Of a stretch of DNA of 64,000 nucleotides, positions 1-12,300 are shown piece by piece. Numbering within the stretch: the stretch's first letter is position 1; each line of letters starts with the position of its first letter. Under the pieces are notes generated by a model that saw only the letters and a program-made list of their open reading frames with translations, ran no database searches and was not told the DNA's origin. This stretch comes from Pseudomicrostroma phylloplanum (lineage: Eukaryota > Basidiomycota > Exobasidiomycetes > Microstromatales). The position numbers and the translations under genes are program-made. The DNA lies in contig BCHS01000001.1 in the NCBI GenBank assembly GCA_039545275.1, positions 2,124,169 to 2,188,168 of the forward strand, written 5' to 3'.

Positions 1-3000
1 TAACTCGTCGGCAGAGTTGATCTCGCATGCCACGCGACCTTTGAGCAGGACCGACTCTGTGAGAGGGTCGATGAAGCGCAATGTCTTGAGGACTTCGACG
101 CGTTGCTCGTAGTCCGGGAGGAGCTCGAGGTTCTGGTTGGACATGGAATGCTCAATGCGCGCAATCTCACGCTCCAGGCCCTTTCGAGCATGAGTGATAC
201 GATACTAATCGAGGGAGAAGATCAGAGGGATGTGTCAGTCAGACTGGCGGGTGGCTGCTGTTATGGCCAATGACGGGACTCACTTCCTTTGCGAAATTTT
301 CTACCTCCACAATGGGCGGCACTGCCCTCGCTCGGTCATCTCGACTCTTGAGCGACTCCTGGAAGTCAAGCCTCCTCAGCTTCGACCACTCTACCTCTTG
401 ACTCGAAGCCGCTCGATCGCCCGCAGCGCGAAGTTCCGCAATAGGCCCCTGCATCGTCTCGACGGTCTTGTTCATCGCAGAGATGCGATGCGCCATGATC
501 ATCGATTGGTCGATCTTGAGGGTGTGCTTCGTGACTAGCGAAAGACTCTGCAGTGGCACTTCGCGCAGATCGTATACCAGTTCTCCTTCGCCCTCCGTGG
601 ACATAACAGGAGGCCATCGAGGAGCCACCTGAGACTCTTCTTCAATGTCGTACTGTCCCTTCTTGCGTTGTGGCGAAACAGCCGCTAGGACTAGGAAGAC
701 TCGACTTGCGACTTGCTTGACCAGCACGGCTGGGTTGTTGTTGAAGTGGGCATCGCGGAGGAGCACCACTCGCCCAGGTGCGAAGATCTTGCTGCCCTGT
801 TGCTGCTCCAGCGCAAGCTCCAAGACGCCATGGAAAGCAACGCCTACCGCTCTGGCCGCATCGTGATAGCGACGCAGCTCCTCTTCACGCTCAGGAGGCT
901 GTACGCGAGTGAGGCGCTCCAGCTTCTTCTTCCTCTCTTCGACCTTCTTCTGCTGGTCGGGAAGAAGACGCTGTGACGCGTTCTCGGAAAAGGAGCGCTT
1001 GATCATCTCCTCGACTTTGAGCGTCTCGACTCGCAGGAGATTCAGGATCATGTTGTATGTAAGTCTGAACTGTGATTGTAGCTTCGTAGGCTGGCCGAGC
1101 AGCATCTTGTGCAGAATGGCGGTCTGCGAGAAGGGAACAGACGAAGCTTAACATTCGCGAAACCCATAAGGTGAAAAGACTCTTCCTCTGTACTCACCTC
1201 TGGCAGCTCCTCAGCAGCATTGATGATGACTACTCCCGTCTTATCCAACCCTCTCCTTCCGGCACGACCACTCATCTGCGTGTATTCGCCCGCCAAAAGC
1301 TCTCTGAAGGAATGCCCATCGTGCTTCCTGATGCCCGAGAAGACGACGGATCGCGCAGGCATATTGACACCCATTGCAAAAGTCTCGGTAGCGAAGAGAA
1401 CTTTGACTAGACCGCGTTGGAAGAGGAGCTCGACGATCTGTGGGGAGAGGAACAGCACAGGTCAGCATGCGAGACTGTTGAGCTTCGTCAACACTAGATT
1501 CAGACTCACCTCCTTCACGATCGGCAGCAGTCCTCCGTGATGAACAGCGACACCTCTGCCAAGCAACTCCCTCATGCGTTGAATCTGGGGCAGCTGCCTA
1601 TCACTTCCCTTCAGTCGCATCAGACTCCTCTCGATGACAATGTGCACCTCGCTCTTCTCCTTGGCAGTGCACAAGTCCGTGTTAGGTATACTAGAAGCGT
1701 ACTCCTCGCATCGTCGCTTGGAGAAGACGAAGATGACGACAGGGAGGAGATCCTTCTTCTTGAGCAGACCAGTGAGGTGGACGTAGAGGTTCTTTGTGTC
1801 GCCTCCCATCGTACGAGCCATGCTCGCAGCCCCACCGCGCCCTCTCTGAGCTGGGGTCCCTCCGCGGGCGACCAGCCCACCTCGCTGCACGCCTCCGCCA
1901 CCTCTACCACCGCGAGCGTTTGAACCTCCTGCGGTGCCTCCCCTGGCGCCCTGTCGTACAGGCTGGGCGATCCCTGCAGCTTCCCTCTCCTTGTCTTGCT
2001 TGCGCTTGAGTGCATCACCGGCTTCCTTGATTCCGGACTCGAGGAATCTCGACGAGGCATCGACGACCTTGAAGATGTCCCGATTGGCGTAGAGGAAGTG
2101 CTCGAGAGGGACAGGACGCTTCGACGTAGAGATGACGTAGATGTCCTTCTTCTTTGTCCTGCCTACCCAATCTGCAAATTCTCGGGTGTTAGGTACCGTG
2201 GCACTGAGCAGGATCAAGCTTATATGTTGAGGACAGAGGATGATGACTTCCTCCCATACGACTCCTCTTTCTTGGTCATTGACGTAGTGCACCTCGTCGA
2301 AGATGACAAACTCGACGTCACGGATCAGGTCTGCTCCTCTGTAGAGCATGCTTCGCAGGATCTCTGTCGTCATGATCAAACATGGCGCCTCGGGGTTGAT
2401 CTGCACATCTCCAGTCAGGATACCGACATTCTCAGCACCGAACGTGGTCTTGAAGTCTCGATACTTTTGGTTGCTGAGTGCCTTGATGGGTGAGGTATAG
2501 ATGCAGCGAGTCATATGCTTCTGTGCAAGAGCAATAGCGTACTCTGCCACGACTGTCTTTCCGGCCGAAGTATGAGCAGCGACAAAGACGCTGTCTCCCT
2601 GCTCGAGATGGTATACAGCTTCTTGTTGAAAAGGATCTAGTGTAAAAGGGAATCTGTGCGCTGGATGAGGAATCAGTTGGTCGAAATTTGCCAAGCGCTT
2701 CGAGGAGTCTACAACGTGAGCCCACTCTCTCTTTTCGATATCTTGACGGCCCCTGGAGCGAGAAGAAGACGCTGCTGCTGCGCCTGTATGCGGCTTGTCT
2801 GTGGGTAGAAGCTCGTCAAGTTCGTTGGTTGCTTCGTTGGTTGATGCTGGTTCAGGTGCTCCAGAAACCTTGAGGGAAGCGGGCTGCTTCAGCGATGGCT
2901 GGTACACGGGCGCGGCGACCAGGCCCTTCGAAGCCTGATCGTCCATGAGTTCTGCCTCGTCTTCCTCGTTCTCGTCGTCTTCTCCAGGAGCCTTGAAACC

Positions 3001-3670
3001 CCTTTCGAAGCCCGGCGGGATGGTCCGCAGCCCCCTACCCCAATCCTTGATGGCTGCCTCGACCTGTTTCACTTCGGCTTCCACCCCATCGACCTCGCCT
3101 TCCGGCTCTATTGCGAGGTCATCATCGTCCAGACCACCGGGCATGAACATGGTCCCTCCGCTGCGCCCACGTACGAAGCTCATACCCTTGCGCTGGGTAG
3201 CGGCGAGCTTACGTAGCTCGAGCTGCGTCTTGCGGGCCACGGCAGAGGAAGAGGCGGGCTGGTGGGTGACCACTTCCTGTGAGCCGATGATATGACCATC
3301 AAGACCAGCGCGGATGAAGCGCAGCGACGTCGTTTGCGGAAGAGGGTCGGATGGTAGGAGTGACTTGAGGTCTGGTGTACGCCGCCAATGACTGCGAGGT
3401 GAGGTAAGGCGAGGCAGGGCAAGTGAGCAGGGTGTCTGTCGCTCCGTCCCTCTGCGCTGCTACTCACACTTGCAGCTCGTCTAGTCCAGGCTGTGCTAAC
3501 CGGTCTTCTGTTGCGGTGAATCTCTTCTGTAGCATCTCCTTGATCTCATCTCTGCTGTACCTGCTGCCAACTAGCTCGCTCGAGGGAGCCAGCCCCAGCT
3601 CCTTTAGTTGAGCCTGCAACCGGGCAAGGCGATCATCGTGAGCCTTGGAAGAGGAAGAGGAGGTAGGCAT
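1..3670 (-). CDS. SKI2: SKI2-like DExH-box RNA helicase (3' end beyond window)
   Basis: This is the helicase subunit of the cytoplasmic Ski complex, which feeds mRNA 3'-5' into the exosome. Exons read on the minus strand are 3670-3468, 3391-1510, 1437-1198, 1123-284 and 204 to the window edge. They give 1,123 codons, and about the last 130-150 residues are outside. Visible motifs are AHTSAGKT (motif I, near residue 341), DEVHYVND (motif II, near 433), LLSAT (motif III) and [10 protein letters not shown] (motif VI, near 750). The last visible exon has the LPDY-x3-RVEVLK and [14 protein letters not shown] segments typical of Ski2 just before its C-terminal helical domain. An Arg/Gly-rich linker (about residues 530-590) separates the two RecA domains. 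The ATG at 3670 is the first in-frame ATG; the frame upstream of it is open but uses no ATG. The sister helicase Mtr4 is the alternative; DEVHYVND and the C-terminal match favour Ski2. Confidence 0.93.
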
Positions 3671-4098
3671 GGTCCTCTGGGCTGACCGGCTCAACTGAGG
3701 AGAAAGGATGACGAGAATGGAAGAGACGTACGACGATGGAGAAGGGAAATAGCAGCAACAAAGGCGACGACGAGGCTTCGGAAAGGAAGAAGGTCCAGGT
3801 GAAGCGGGAGTGGAGCGGCGGGAGTGGAGCCGTGGCTGAGCGAGCTCATGGTTCCGTTCCGTTCGTCTGCCTGCCTGTCACTCGTCAGCTGACGGCACCA
3901 CGACGCGGGGCGTGAGCGTGGGCGTGTGTGTGTGTTGTGTGCGGAGGTGGATTGGTGTGGCGCGCTTCCGTTCCTCCTTTTGGCCTCAAGCATTGACGGA
4001 TACCCAAGACGATCATTCCCTCACTACCACCATCACCATCATCATCGTCGTCTCATCTCACCTCGACTCCTTCCCTTCCTCCTCTTCACCTCTTCGCC
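3671..4098. promoter_or_regulatory. Divergent intergenic promoter, SKI2 / borealin
   Basis: These 428 bases separate two divergently oriented start codons, so both promoters must lie here. The stretch contains a GT-rich run near 3925-3940 and a pyrimidine-rich leader with CAC/CATCAT triplets at 4020-4098 just before the borealin ATG. No TATA box is evident. Confidence 0.6.
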
Positions 4099-6524
4099 AT
4101 GCCGCCTCGAGCGGCCACCGGGCGATCTCGCACAGCCGTGGCCTCGTCCTCGCGCGCAAAGGCGTCCACCAGTGCGCCTCGAGGTCGACCTCGCAAACAG
4201 CCCACAACAGCACACGCGAAGGGATACTCTCAACACGACGATGACGAAGACGCGCAAAGCGATGCAGATGATGTTCATGACGATGCGCGGCATGATGGCA
4301 GTCAGAGCATCTCAGGTCCCTTCTTGATGGACGACGATGAGGAAGATGAGCTCGGTTTGCGTTCCCCAGTCAAGGTTGTCGAAGCGCCGACAGTCAAGCC
4401 CACTAGGGTAGGAGGTGGGGTCGCAGGTGCAAAGGGCAAGGCGGTCTTCGGTACGGCAAAGGGGGTCAACACGCAGGGCACACGTGAAGATGCTGAAGAG
4501 GTGGACGATGCAGATGATGTTACGAGCTCGAAGCGATCCTCGCGGCAGCCAAAGACAAAGGCGGTCCGCGTGGGCCGGAAGCCAAACAACACCACTGCCC
4601 ACCCACGCGTCAAGGCGCTCGCAGTCTCGTCAAAGCCAAGGAAACCAGCAGCATTCGTTGATTCGAGTGACGAAGAGGTAGATCTCGAGGACGTTGATGC
4701 GGAAGAGGCAGAGACGACACCACGGTCTGCTGATGGAGTGAGCATGCCAGAGGAGCAGATCCAACACTTCCTGCACGGATACGATCTCGATGGTAAGTCT
4801 ACACGCCACGATCGTCCGCGAGGTAAGGACTTAGCTGACTCGATTGCCTTCCCCCGCTCTCGCAGCTGCCAATCGTCTGGACCGTCTGCGGAACCACCTC
4901 ACAGTCACCCTCGAATCCGCTCGATCTCAGATGTCCATTCTCCTCTCCCGATTGCCAATGGCCGCTCGGTCTCTTACCCTCACTGACTTCCTCGAGCTTC
5001 ACGAGTCGGACGTCAAGAAGGTGGTGGGCGGTGCCGCGGATACATTGGCGGGTAGCCAGGTGGATGATGCGGATGGATGGGAGGAGATGAAGAGGAAGCG
5101 GCCTAGGGCGAAGGAGAATGGCGAGGAGGACGGCAACAAGGACAAGGGCAAGCGAGGAAAGACTGGTAAGTAGTAGGCCGAGATGACTGGCACTAATACC
5201 ATCATTGGGCTAACGCTTTCGAACTCCCATTGCCGCTCTCTCAGCTCGGCGCAATGCAACAGCGAGCTCGCCAGCTAAGGCCTCTTCAACGACGCGTCAG
5301 CTCTCTAGCCGGACAGCAGACAAGAAGGCCGGACCATCCTCAGGTCGACCAGTCGCCACCAGCGGTCCACCTGCTCCGTCCTCGGCCACCTTCTCACCTC
5401 GCCTCAACTCCGCCACACGTACGATGCCAGTACCTCTCCCAGCTGCCAAGACACCTGCTCGCGCTCCCGCTGCAGCTGGACGTGCTTCACGTCTGGCCAA
5501 GATTGGCGAGCAGATCCAGATGTACAGTTTGAACGGCAGTCCCATCACGGGCTTCATCGGTCCAGATGGCAGATTACGCTACCTCCCTCGCCCGGGCGCA
5601 GACTATGCTGATCAGGACGATGATGCAGCAGCCGCCGACGCTGCCCCTGCCCTGCCACCGATCAGCAAGAGCGGCGCAAGCGACGGCACGAAGAACTTGC
5701 AAGCTGCCAGCGCGCTAGCCAGCATCCTGCCCAAGCAAGGGGAAGCATCCTCTTCACGCGCTCTGCCATCCTCTCCCGCTCCACAACGTTCAGCGCCCTT
5801 TGGCTCGTCTTTGGGCGGTACCAGCAGCCTCCAGCCCCGCTTCGACGACGACTCTTCTGCCGCTGCCGTCCAGAACAACAGCAGTCCTCTTCGCCCGGCC
5901 TCTCGAGCAGGAGGTCACTTCTCCTCTTCCCTCGGCATGGGTATGGGTATGGGGCTAGCAGACGAGTCCAACGAGCTACCGGACGAAGAAGCCTACATGA
6001 GGGAGATTATCGCGCAAGAGGAGCAGAAGCGTCGCGAGGCCGCCGGACGGAGCGCAACGCTGCAGCACAAGAGCTCAGCCTCGCGGCTCATGGCCAAATT
6101 CGGTGCTGGAGGTGGAGTCGGCAGCGGCGGTGGGAGTGGGTCATCCAATGGTGGCGGCACGAGCTCTAGACCGCCCTCCTCGCCTGCGCCTGCTTCCTCG
6201 TCCTACTCTGCCAGGTCCGCAGGCGGAGGGTTCCGCTCTTCCTCCCCCTCCAAGGCCGCCCCAATCTCGCGCGGCACCTCGCTCATGAAGCCTTCCTCGT
6301 CCAGTAAACCCCCCGCTACCTCCACTAAGCCTGCCTCCGCCTCAGCAGCCGCGGGCAGGGGCGGTAAGCAGCGTCTCTCCCTGATCAATGCGCGGGGCGA
6401 GGTGGTGCCCATCGAAGATATTCGCGAGGAGGACGTGCCTGTGGAGCAGAAGGCGCAGCTGGCGCGGATGTTCCAACGGCTGGGTATGGGATTGGGGATC
6501 GGTGGAAGTCCGAAGAAGAGGTGA
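4099..6524 (+). CDS. NBL1: Borealin/Nbl1-like chromosomal passenger complex subunit
   Basis: Three exons (4099-4792, 4866-5165, 5245-6524) encode 757 residues. Residues about 216-290 match the Nbl1/borealin N-terminal helix. They hold a short EEQIQHFLHGYDLD segment, then a leucine-heptad helix with RLDRLRNHL, and close with LPMAARSLTLTDFLE, the diagnostic 'LP..R.MTL.EFL' ending of the family. That helix bundles with survivin/Bir1 and INCENP/Sli15 in the passenger complex at centromeres and the spindle midzone. The rest is low complexity. An acidic and basic N-terminus carries an AT-hook-like RGRPRK near residue 31. Between the helix and the C-terminus lies a Ser/Pro/Gly-rich stretch containing NGSPITGFIGPDGRLRYL. 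Both introns are phase 1 and the second interrupts a lysine-rich tail. The protein is far longer than yeast Nbl1 (about 73 residues) and longer than animal borealin. The family call rests on the short helix. Confidence 0.8.
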
Positions 6525-7043
6525 GGCGTCACACCTAGGGGAAAGAACCTTGATTCTGATTCTACTCCTGCTGCTGCTAGCTTGTATTGCGTCTTGTGTT
6601 CGTCTCTCGCATTGTCTACTCGCATACCCTGGCGATGATGTACACCCATTCATCCATATATGCACTGCATCGTCTATCTTGCCAGCATGTCGTTTCCGGC
6701 CCGATCGCTGCTACACCTACCCGTCTGCTTCTCTCCTACCTGCTGTCACGACGTACTTGACGCGACGTCGGCAGGCTACTTTACGATGCGAATGCGGAGG
6801 CGGGCCGAAGAGGAGATGTGGAGGGAAGCCCAGCCCTGGCCCGAGTCTTTGGCTCAGGCTTGGCGCATGTCGCCGTCATTCCATGCGGACGGACAGACGA
6901 GCCGGCCAGACCTCCCCGCATTCCTTCTGAGCCAAGAGAGCTTACACTACTCAGTGCAGCTGGTACAGACATATATACGAGGGCGGATAGACATTCCCTT
7001 TCACCTGTATACGTTGCTCTTCTCCTTCCTCCTCAACCCTACG
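6525..7043 (+). promoter_or_regulatory. Intergenic region with TATA-like box for the DUF3605 gene
   Basis: A TATATA element lies at 6972-6977, 67 bases before the ATG at 7044. A reading frame stays open from 6660 through this region into the gene, but it lacks similarity to the family and runs across the TATA element. I therefore treat it as leader rather than coding. Confidence 0.45.
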
Positions 7044-8079
7044 ATGCCCACAACGACCGCGCACGAAGACCCTCCCGGTCCACCCGAAGGCACCGGTCCC
7101 CTCCGTCTCGGCGCCTACCACCGTCCCACTGTGGGGGAAGCCGAGCAAAGCTGGGCCGAGCTCGTCGAAGTCATCGAGCGCGGGAACATGTCTGATCTCA
7201 AGCGCCACGCTAATACAGAGGCAGAGTATGGTGCTTGGAGCGGCCCGATCAAAGAGGAGTATGGTGGACTGGAGGAGTATATCCGACAGGTGCGGCTGGG
7301 GTGGGGTAAGCCGGACGGGAAGGAGAAGGAGGTGCCTGGACAGGAGTACTTTAGGGGAGAATGGGTACATGACGGTGTGCAGCGACATAGGGCAAAGTGT
7401 ATCCCCAATGACTGGCCGTATGCCGTGCCGGCGGATTGTGGACACTTTGTCGTTTGGTCCATCTCGCCTATGCTCCACGAGGGACTCTTCCACACCGAGG
7501 ACACGCCCTTTGAGGAGAACCAGAGACAGGCAATCTACGATGCCGTGGCCCACGATGGAGTTCGGGGGCGCACAGGAGCTCCCAACAGGGTCGTGGGGCA
7601 GGAGACGATCAAGGCTCTGCAGGGCAAGAGCGAAGTCAAGACGAGGGATACCCATCCTGTAGAGGAGAGGCAGAATGATCATAAGGAGGACGACATCCAT
7701 CATGAGACGACCGAGTCGCTGGCTATGCGAGCGCAGGCTTGGGCAGGCAGGGAAGTCAATGCCTATGTAGAAGTCAAGTGGCCAGAAGACCAATGGGAGA
7801 CGGTGAGTAGCCGCAAAAGGGGGCCGTAATCTTCTTCATGGCTGGATACTGATTCCTCTCTCACTATCCATCCTCCCTCCAGGCCTGGTTTTGCAATCCA
7901 CCTCATCTCAAATCCGTCCCAGGACTATCACATTTCCAGTACGTTCAGAGTGATGCTAGCTCCTTTGTAGCGAACAAACTCGCTGACCAGCGATTCTGCC
8001 TCCTCTCGCCCCTCTGCTCTTCACCAGTGTCCTTGCTCGCAGGAAGGTCAGCGAGCCCGAAACTCCCAGCGATCAATGA
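7044..8079 (+). CDS. DUF3605 family protein (GlcNAc-induced protein 1-like)
   Basis: Three exons (7044-7802, 7883-7938, 8028-8079) encode 288 residues. The conserved order of DUF3605 is visible: W-x2-L-x2-VIERG near the start, then YGAWSGPIKEEYGGLEEY, then NDWPY followed by HFVVW in the middle. After the introns come WFCNPPHLKSVPG and HFHVLARRK. The last two exons (56 and 52 nt) hold only this conserved tail, and the splice sites restore it exactly, which supports the model. The family is widespread in fungi and named after N-acetylglucosamine-induced transcripts; its biochemical role is not known. A charged, poorly conserved stretch sits at about residues 170-235. Confidence 0.85.
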
Positions 8080-8550
8080 GCACTTCCCTTTGCAACAATG
8101 GCAACCACAGAGGAGTAGTTTCGGCCCACCAGATAGACGTCCGCAGAGGAGTAGTTTCGGCCCACCACATAGACGTCCGCATCACATCTATAACCACCTA
8201 AAATCATTGTTCCCCAGATCATGCCTGTGCCAATGCTCAATGGCTGGACAGTATCCGCTCTGTTCACCCTTCGCTAGAGGTCCGTCTTGCCAGTAATAGA
8301 AGAGCCGAGCTTGTAGATGATACAGATCTCATGTATCCTCGCCCTCTGCGATCAGGGTTTTGCAACTGATGCAGTGGCTGAAAGTGTCTTGGGCTGGATA
8401 TGTCGAGCCGAAGGCCTTGATGAGGAACGTATCGAAGTGGGTATCCGGAAGGAAAGGCCACCTTGACGTCCTCTGGGTAGAGCACCCAGGGAAAGATACT
8501 CTGGACATCATTCGTGCTCTGCTTCTTCTATCTCTTGAATCCCCATCGCC
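8080..8550. other. Intergenic stretch between DUF3605 and TMA17 genes
   Basis: Two genes converge here, so this holds both 3' ends. Apart from the 36-base tandem repeat listed separately I see no coding signal; the short frames present have no recognisable family. Confidence 0.5.
8109..8180. repeat. 36-bp tandem direct repeat, two copies
   Basis: Copy 1 (8109-8144) and copy 2 (8145-8180) are adjacent, begin AGAGGAGTAGTTTCGG and differ at a single base (AGATAG versus ACATAG). They start 30 bases after the DUF3605 stop codon, so the repeat probably sits in that gene's 3' UTR. Confidence 0.9.
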
Positions 8551-9107
8551 CTAGCTGCCTGCTCGGCCATCTCCATTCATCCCTGCGCCCTCCGTCCCCC
8601 GAGGTTGTGCAGGCTCGCGAGCGGCACCAAAGACGAGGTGGGGATCGCTGCTGCGCGCCAGCTCTGCGCCTCCCTGGGCATCGATCTGCTCTTGTATCCG
8701 CGAGAGGAGAGATGTTTGCCGTGCTCTGTCGTACAAGTGAGGAGTAGGCAGGATGGAGGGAAGAAGGGGTTCAGAGTCAGGCACAGTGAGCTTCCCGTCC
8801 CAGTGGACTCAGCCAAGGTCGGTCGAGCGACTCACATCACCTCCTCATTCTCCCTCCTGACCTCTGTGAACAGCTTCTCTTCCTCTTCCGTCACCCCACT
8901 TCCTTCCTTCTCTCCTCCTTCTCCCTGTTGTCCTTCTTGTCCACCCTGCACAAACTCCTCCAGAGCAGCATTACTCTCCTCGAGCTTCTGGATGCTGTTC
9001 TGCAGCCGCTCCGCCTCGAGGAGGAGTGTCGAGGGCCCCAGAGAGGAGAGGGCTTCGTCGCTCACGTCTGCCGAGGTGCTCGGGAGGGGAGGCAGGAGGA
9101 GGGGCAT
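8551..9107 (-). CDS. TMA17: Tma17/Adc17-like proteasome assembly chaperone
   Basis: Two exons (9107-8836 and 8725-8551, intron 110 nt) encode 148 residues. The core is a helical hairpin. A first helix contains LQNSIQKLEESNAALEEFV, an acidic Gly/Glu/Gln linker follows, and the second helix spans the splice junction, reading RRENEEV then IARQTSLLSRIQEQI. The pattern 'NSI..L..SN..L..YI ... VRENE.V...' is that of yeast Tma17/Adc17, a stress-induced chaperone that helps pair Rpt6 with Rpt3 in the proteasome ATPase ring. Length matches (yeast about 150). The junction rebuilds an Ile codon inside this motif. The C-terminus is a polar tail. The call is by motif memory, and a generic coiled-coil protein is the alternative. 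Confidence 0.62.
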
Positions 9108-9385
9108 CGAGAGTGCGGATGGGGATGGTAGGTCTGTTGTTGGAGGTAGAGTATACAGGTAGTAAGAAGAGATGCGCATGCTTGGTAGCTTGGCTCGAGC
9201 GGAAGTGGAGACGGAAGCCCTACGGCCGAGAGGGTAACCCGAGAGCAATACGGAACAAGATGACATTGCTGACAATGGGTAACACGGAGCAGAGGATATG
9301 CGGGACTGGATGTACATCAGAAGGGCTTGGATCGGTGACGAGTAAGAATACGAGAACAGGTGACAACGGACAGGGTAGCATTTCC

Positions 9386-12300
9386 TCAGAAGGAGAATCG
9401 CAGTAGCTGCGGGTTGAGAAAGAGGTGGTAGAGTATGTGGCCCGAATAGAGTGCAAATGAAGGCCAGAATACAAAGAAGCCTCCGTGCGCCTGCCATGGG
9501 ATGGGCAGCAGATCGGTCAGCAAGACCGAACAGCCTCCGAGGATGAAGATGCAGATCAGCAGCATTCCCCAGTGCTTCTTGAGTACCGCCGGAAGCTCTC
9601 TGAAGAAGTTGGAGTCGTCGAGATTCTTAAGAGTAGACTGCCACGTCATGTTGTAGGAGAGCAGGTGCGACAACAGCGCCGTCGCGACGTGGTACGAAAT
9701 GCCATTGAAGAAGATGTAGATGAACCACATCCACGAGAGGTGCTCCTTGAGACCTGCGAAGAATGAGCAGGTACGGACTCTATACTTCGCCACGGCCGCG
9801 GCAAAGTTACCCAGTCCAGTGAAGATGACAAGCACCGCAACCCAGACCCGAAAGGGCTGGATGAAGGCTTGGTCTAGAGTCGGTGCAAACAGGGCCTGGG
9901 TCACTGAGAGGGCCAATGTGAGTGGAAAGGCGCAAGCGATTGCGTAATACGAAAAGATGTAGGACAGGCCGGCGAACTTTGCATGCGTGGGTATCTCCTT
10001 TGTCCACAGAAAAGTACGGATGAGCTTTTGGAAAGGCGTCTTGTGAAACCACTGGTGCAAGGGATTGAACAGGAGCTCCGAGACGCCAAAGGCGTATTTC
10101 TGCCATCGGTTGAGCTCCTCCTGAGCGGTAAGGGAGACTCCTTCCAGGTAGCCGCTGTTGGAATAGGTCACCCACCGGGTAATGTAGCCGGCAATGAGGA
10201 GTCGCATCGACATTTCGAAATCCTCGGAGACCGTCCACTCAGCCCAGATCTTCTTTGTGCCATCATGAGGGTCGGTCGCTGCGACCTCCTGCAATGCCGA
10301 CCATCGAAGGTAAGCGTTATGACCCATAAAAGGTGCAGTATCCCCATTGGCGACGCAAAAGGAGATGGAGAAGTTGACATTGCGGGTAAAGAAGCCGATG
10401 CCCTGTTCGAAGTAGTTGTTGCGCTCACATGCGAACATCACCCCGGAGCAGTGCTGTAGAATCGCGACTTCGGGACACTGCGACATCTCGGAAGCTGCGT
10501 CGAGGAAACAGTCTTGCGGAACCCGAGTGTCACAGTCGATTAGCAAGATCAGTTCGCCGATCCGAACATTGCCAGAGGCTTTTGCCAGCGGATGAGCAAG
10601 CGCCAATGCTTCCGCCAGACATGTGTCGTAGAGGGCGATCTCATCAGTTTGCCGCCATTCCACAGACGGACTCATCGGACGTCTCTGCGTCATGAGCCTC
10701 TCGACCGCAAGGGAAAGGGAACAAGTGAAGTTGAGATTGGAGGCCTTTTTGAATCTGCCACTGCGCTCAAAACCCTCAGCACCATGTCCCGGCCGAGCGA
10801 CCCAGGCGATATGGTGGAGGTCGTAGAATTCCAGTCTTTTCTGCCTTTCCTTTTCGTCGACGAGGAGCAACCCGTCTTCAGAGACCAAAATGGAAGCGGA
10901 TCCACCCTGAAGTTCGTAGGTCTGGATAGCTTTGTTGATCGACTCGATAGTAGGTGCGATAACCGTCCTGAGAGGTTCCTTGTAGACTGGAATTTGGATT
11001 GTGATGTGAGGTAGAGTCGTGGTGATCCTTTGAGGGGCTACGCCGGAGAAGAACTTCGTGTTCGAGTTCATCTGTCTTACGGGACCAAAGAGCATGCACA
11101 GCCCCATCAGGATAGTGTCCGACATGAAGAGGATGACTGCAAAGAGGACTGGTAGAGCGGCGGCAATGCTCCACCTGAGAAAGGTACCATCGATGACAGT
11201 CTGGACCATCAGTGCACGCAGGATGACAGAGCAGATGACAAGATCCAGGGCAATCGCCAGACCGTGCAGAACGGGTGCAATCATCACCGTGCTTCGCTCT
11301 TGATGCGTCTCGAGGGCCTCAGGATCGTCCATACTCTTCTCGTCGGCCACTCGAGTGGTGACGAGCTTCTCGCCTCCTGGACCTACACGCACGCCTTCGA
11401 TTTGACCTAGGGAGTTCCAATCGAAATCGGGCACCGCAGAGTCTCTGATCTCGGCCCCTTCTGATGGCGGCAAGGGTGACGGGGCCGTAGCTTTTTGCCA
11501 AACGTACTGAACCATCTTGGCCTCGACGTCCCTGGCGGTTACCATGAGTTCTTGAACTTTATCTGCCCATACAATCAATCTGCCTTCGCTGCGCACTACG
11601 GCGGCACCTTGGGCTTTCTTTCCATCGTGGAGATGTTCCATGGTCTCGACGACTTGAATCCTGTTTTCAGCAGTGAGAGCAAGCTCCTCGGCATAGTCAG
11701 GAAGAGAGGAGATGATTGCGTTGATGACGTTGGATGTTATGGTAACAGCAGCCTGTGGGAGATAAGATGAGGAGGGGTTCAGCTGAAGGGTAGCACGCGA
11801 AGCTTGGAGAGCAACGGGCACTACTCACGGTGATCTTGAGCGTCGACAATGCTTCGATCCAGGGCCCCAATCGCATGTCACCTTGAGGATAACATACATA
11901 TCTTCCCTTTGCGACCCGTAGAGCTACACCGTTCCACCCCCCAGGAGCATCAGAAAAGAAACCTTCTTTGTCGGCGAAACGGTACAGTGCCTCTGCCATA
12001 ATCTCATGGGCCGTCTCTCGTTGAGAGGTGGCAAGAGTGTTCCTGCTGGAGAGACTTGGCATGAGAGCGTTGGAAGAGTCCTCCCGCCGGCCTGTGATTT
12101 CCCACATTGAACCCATCCCTGCACCAGACGATTTGGTCGGCGTACCAGGATCAGCCGAGTATATCGGTGTGCCCGGTCCAGAGGACTGTCCAATCGAGTA
12201 GGGGCTCGACGACTTCCCAGGTGTGTAGGGAGACGCTTGCCCGGGTGTGTAGGGACTATACGGCTCGCCCAATGAGTATGGCATCGATCTTTGTGCTGCT

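Noticed and set aside
6660..7043. Upstream extension of the DUF3605 reading frame
   Set aside because: Adds about 128 residues with no family similarity and runs through a TATA-like element 67 bases before the chosen ATG.
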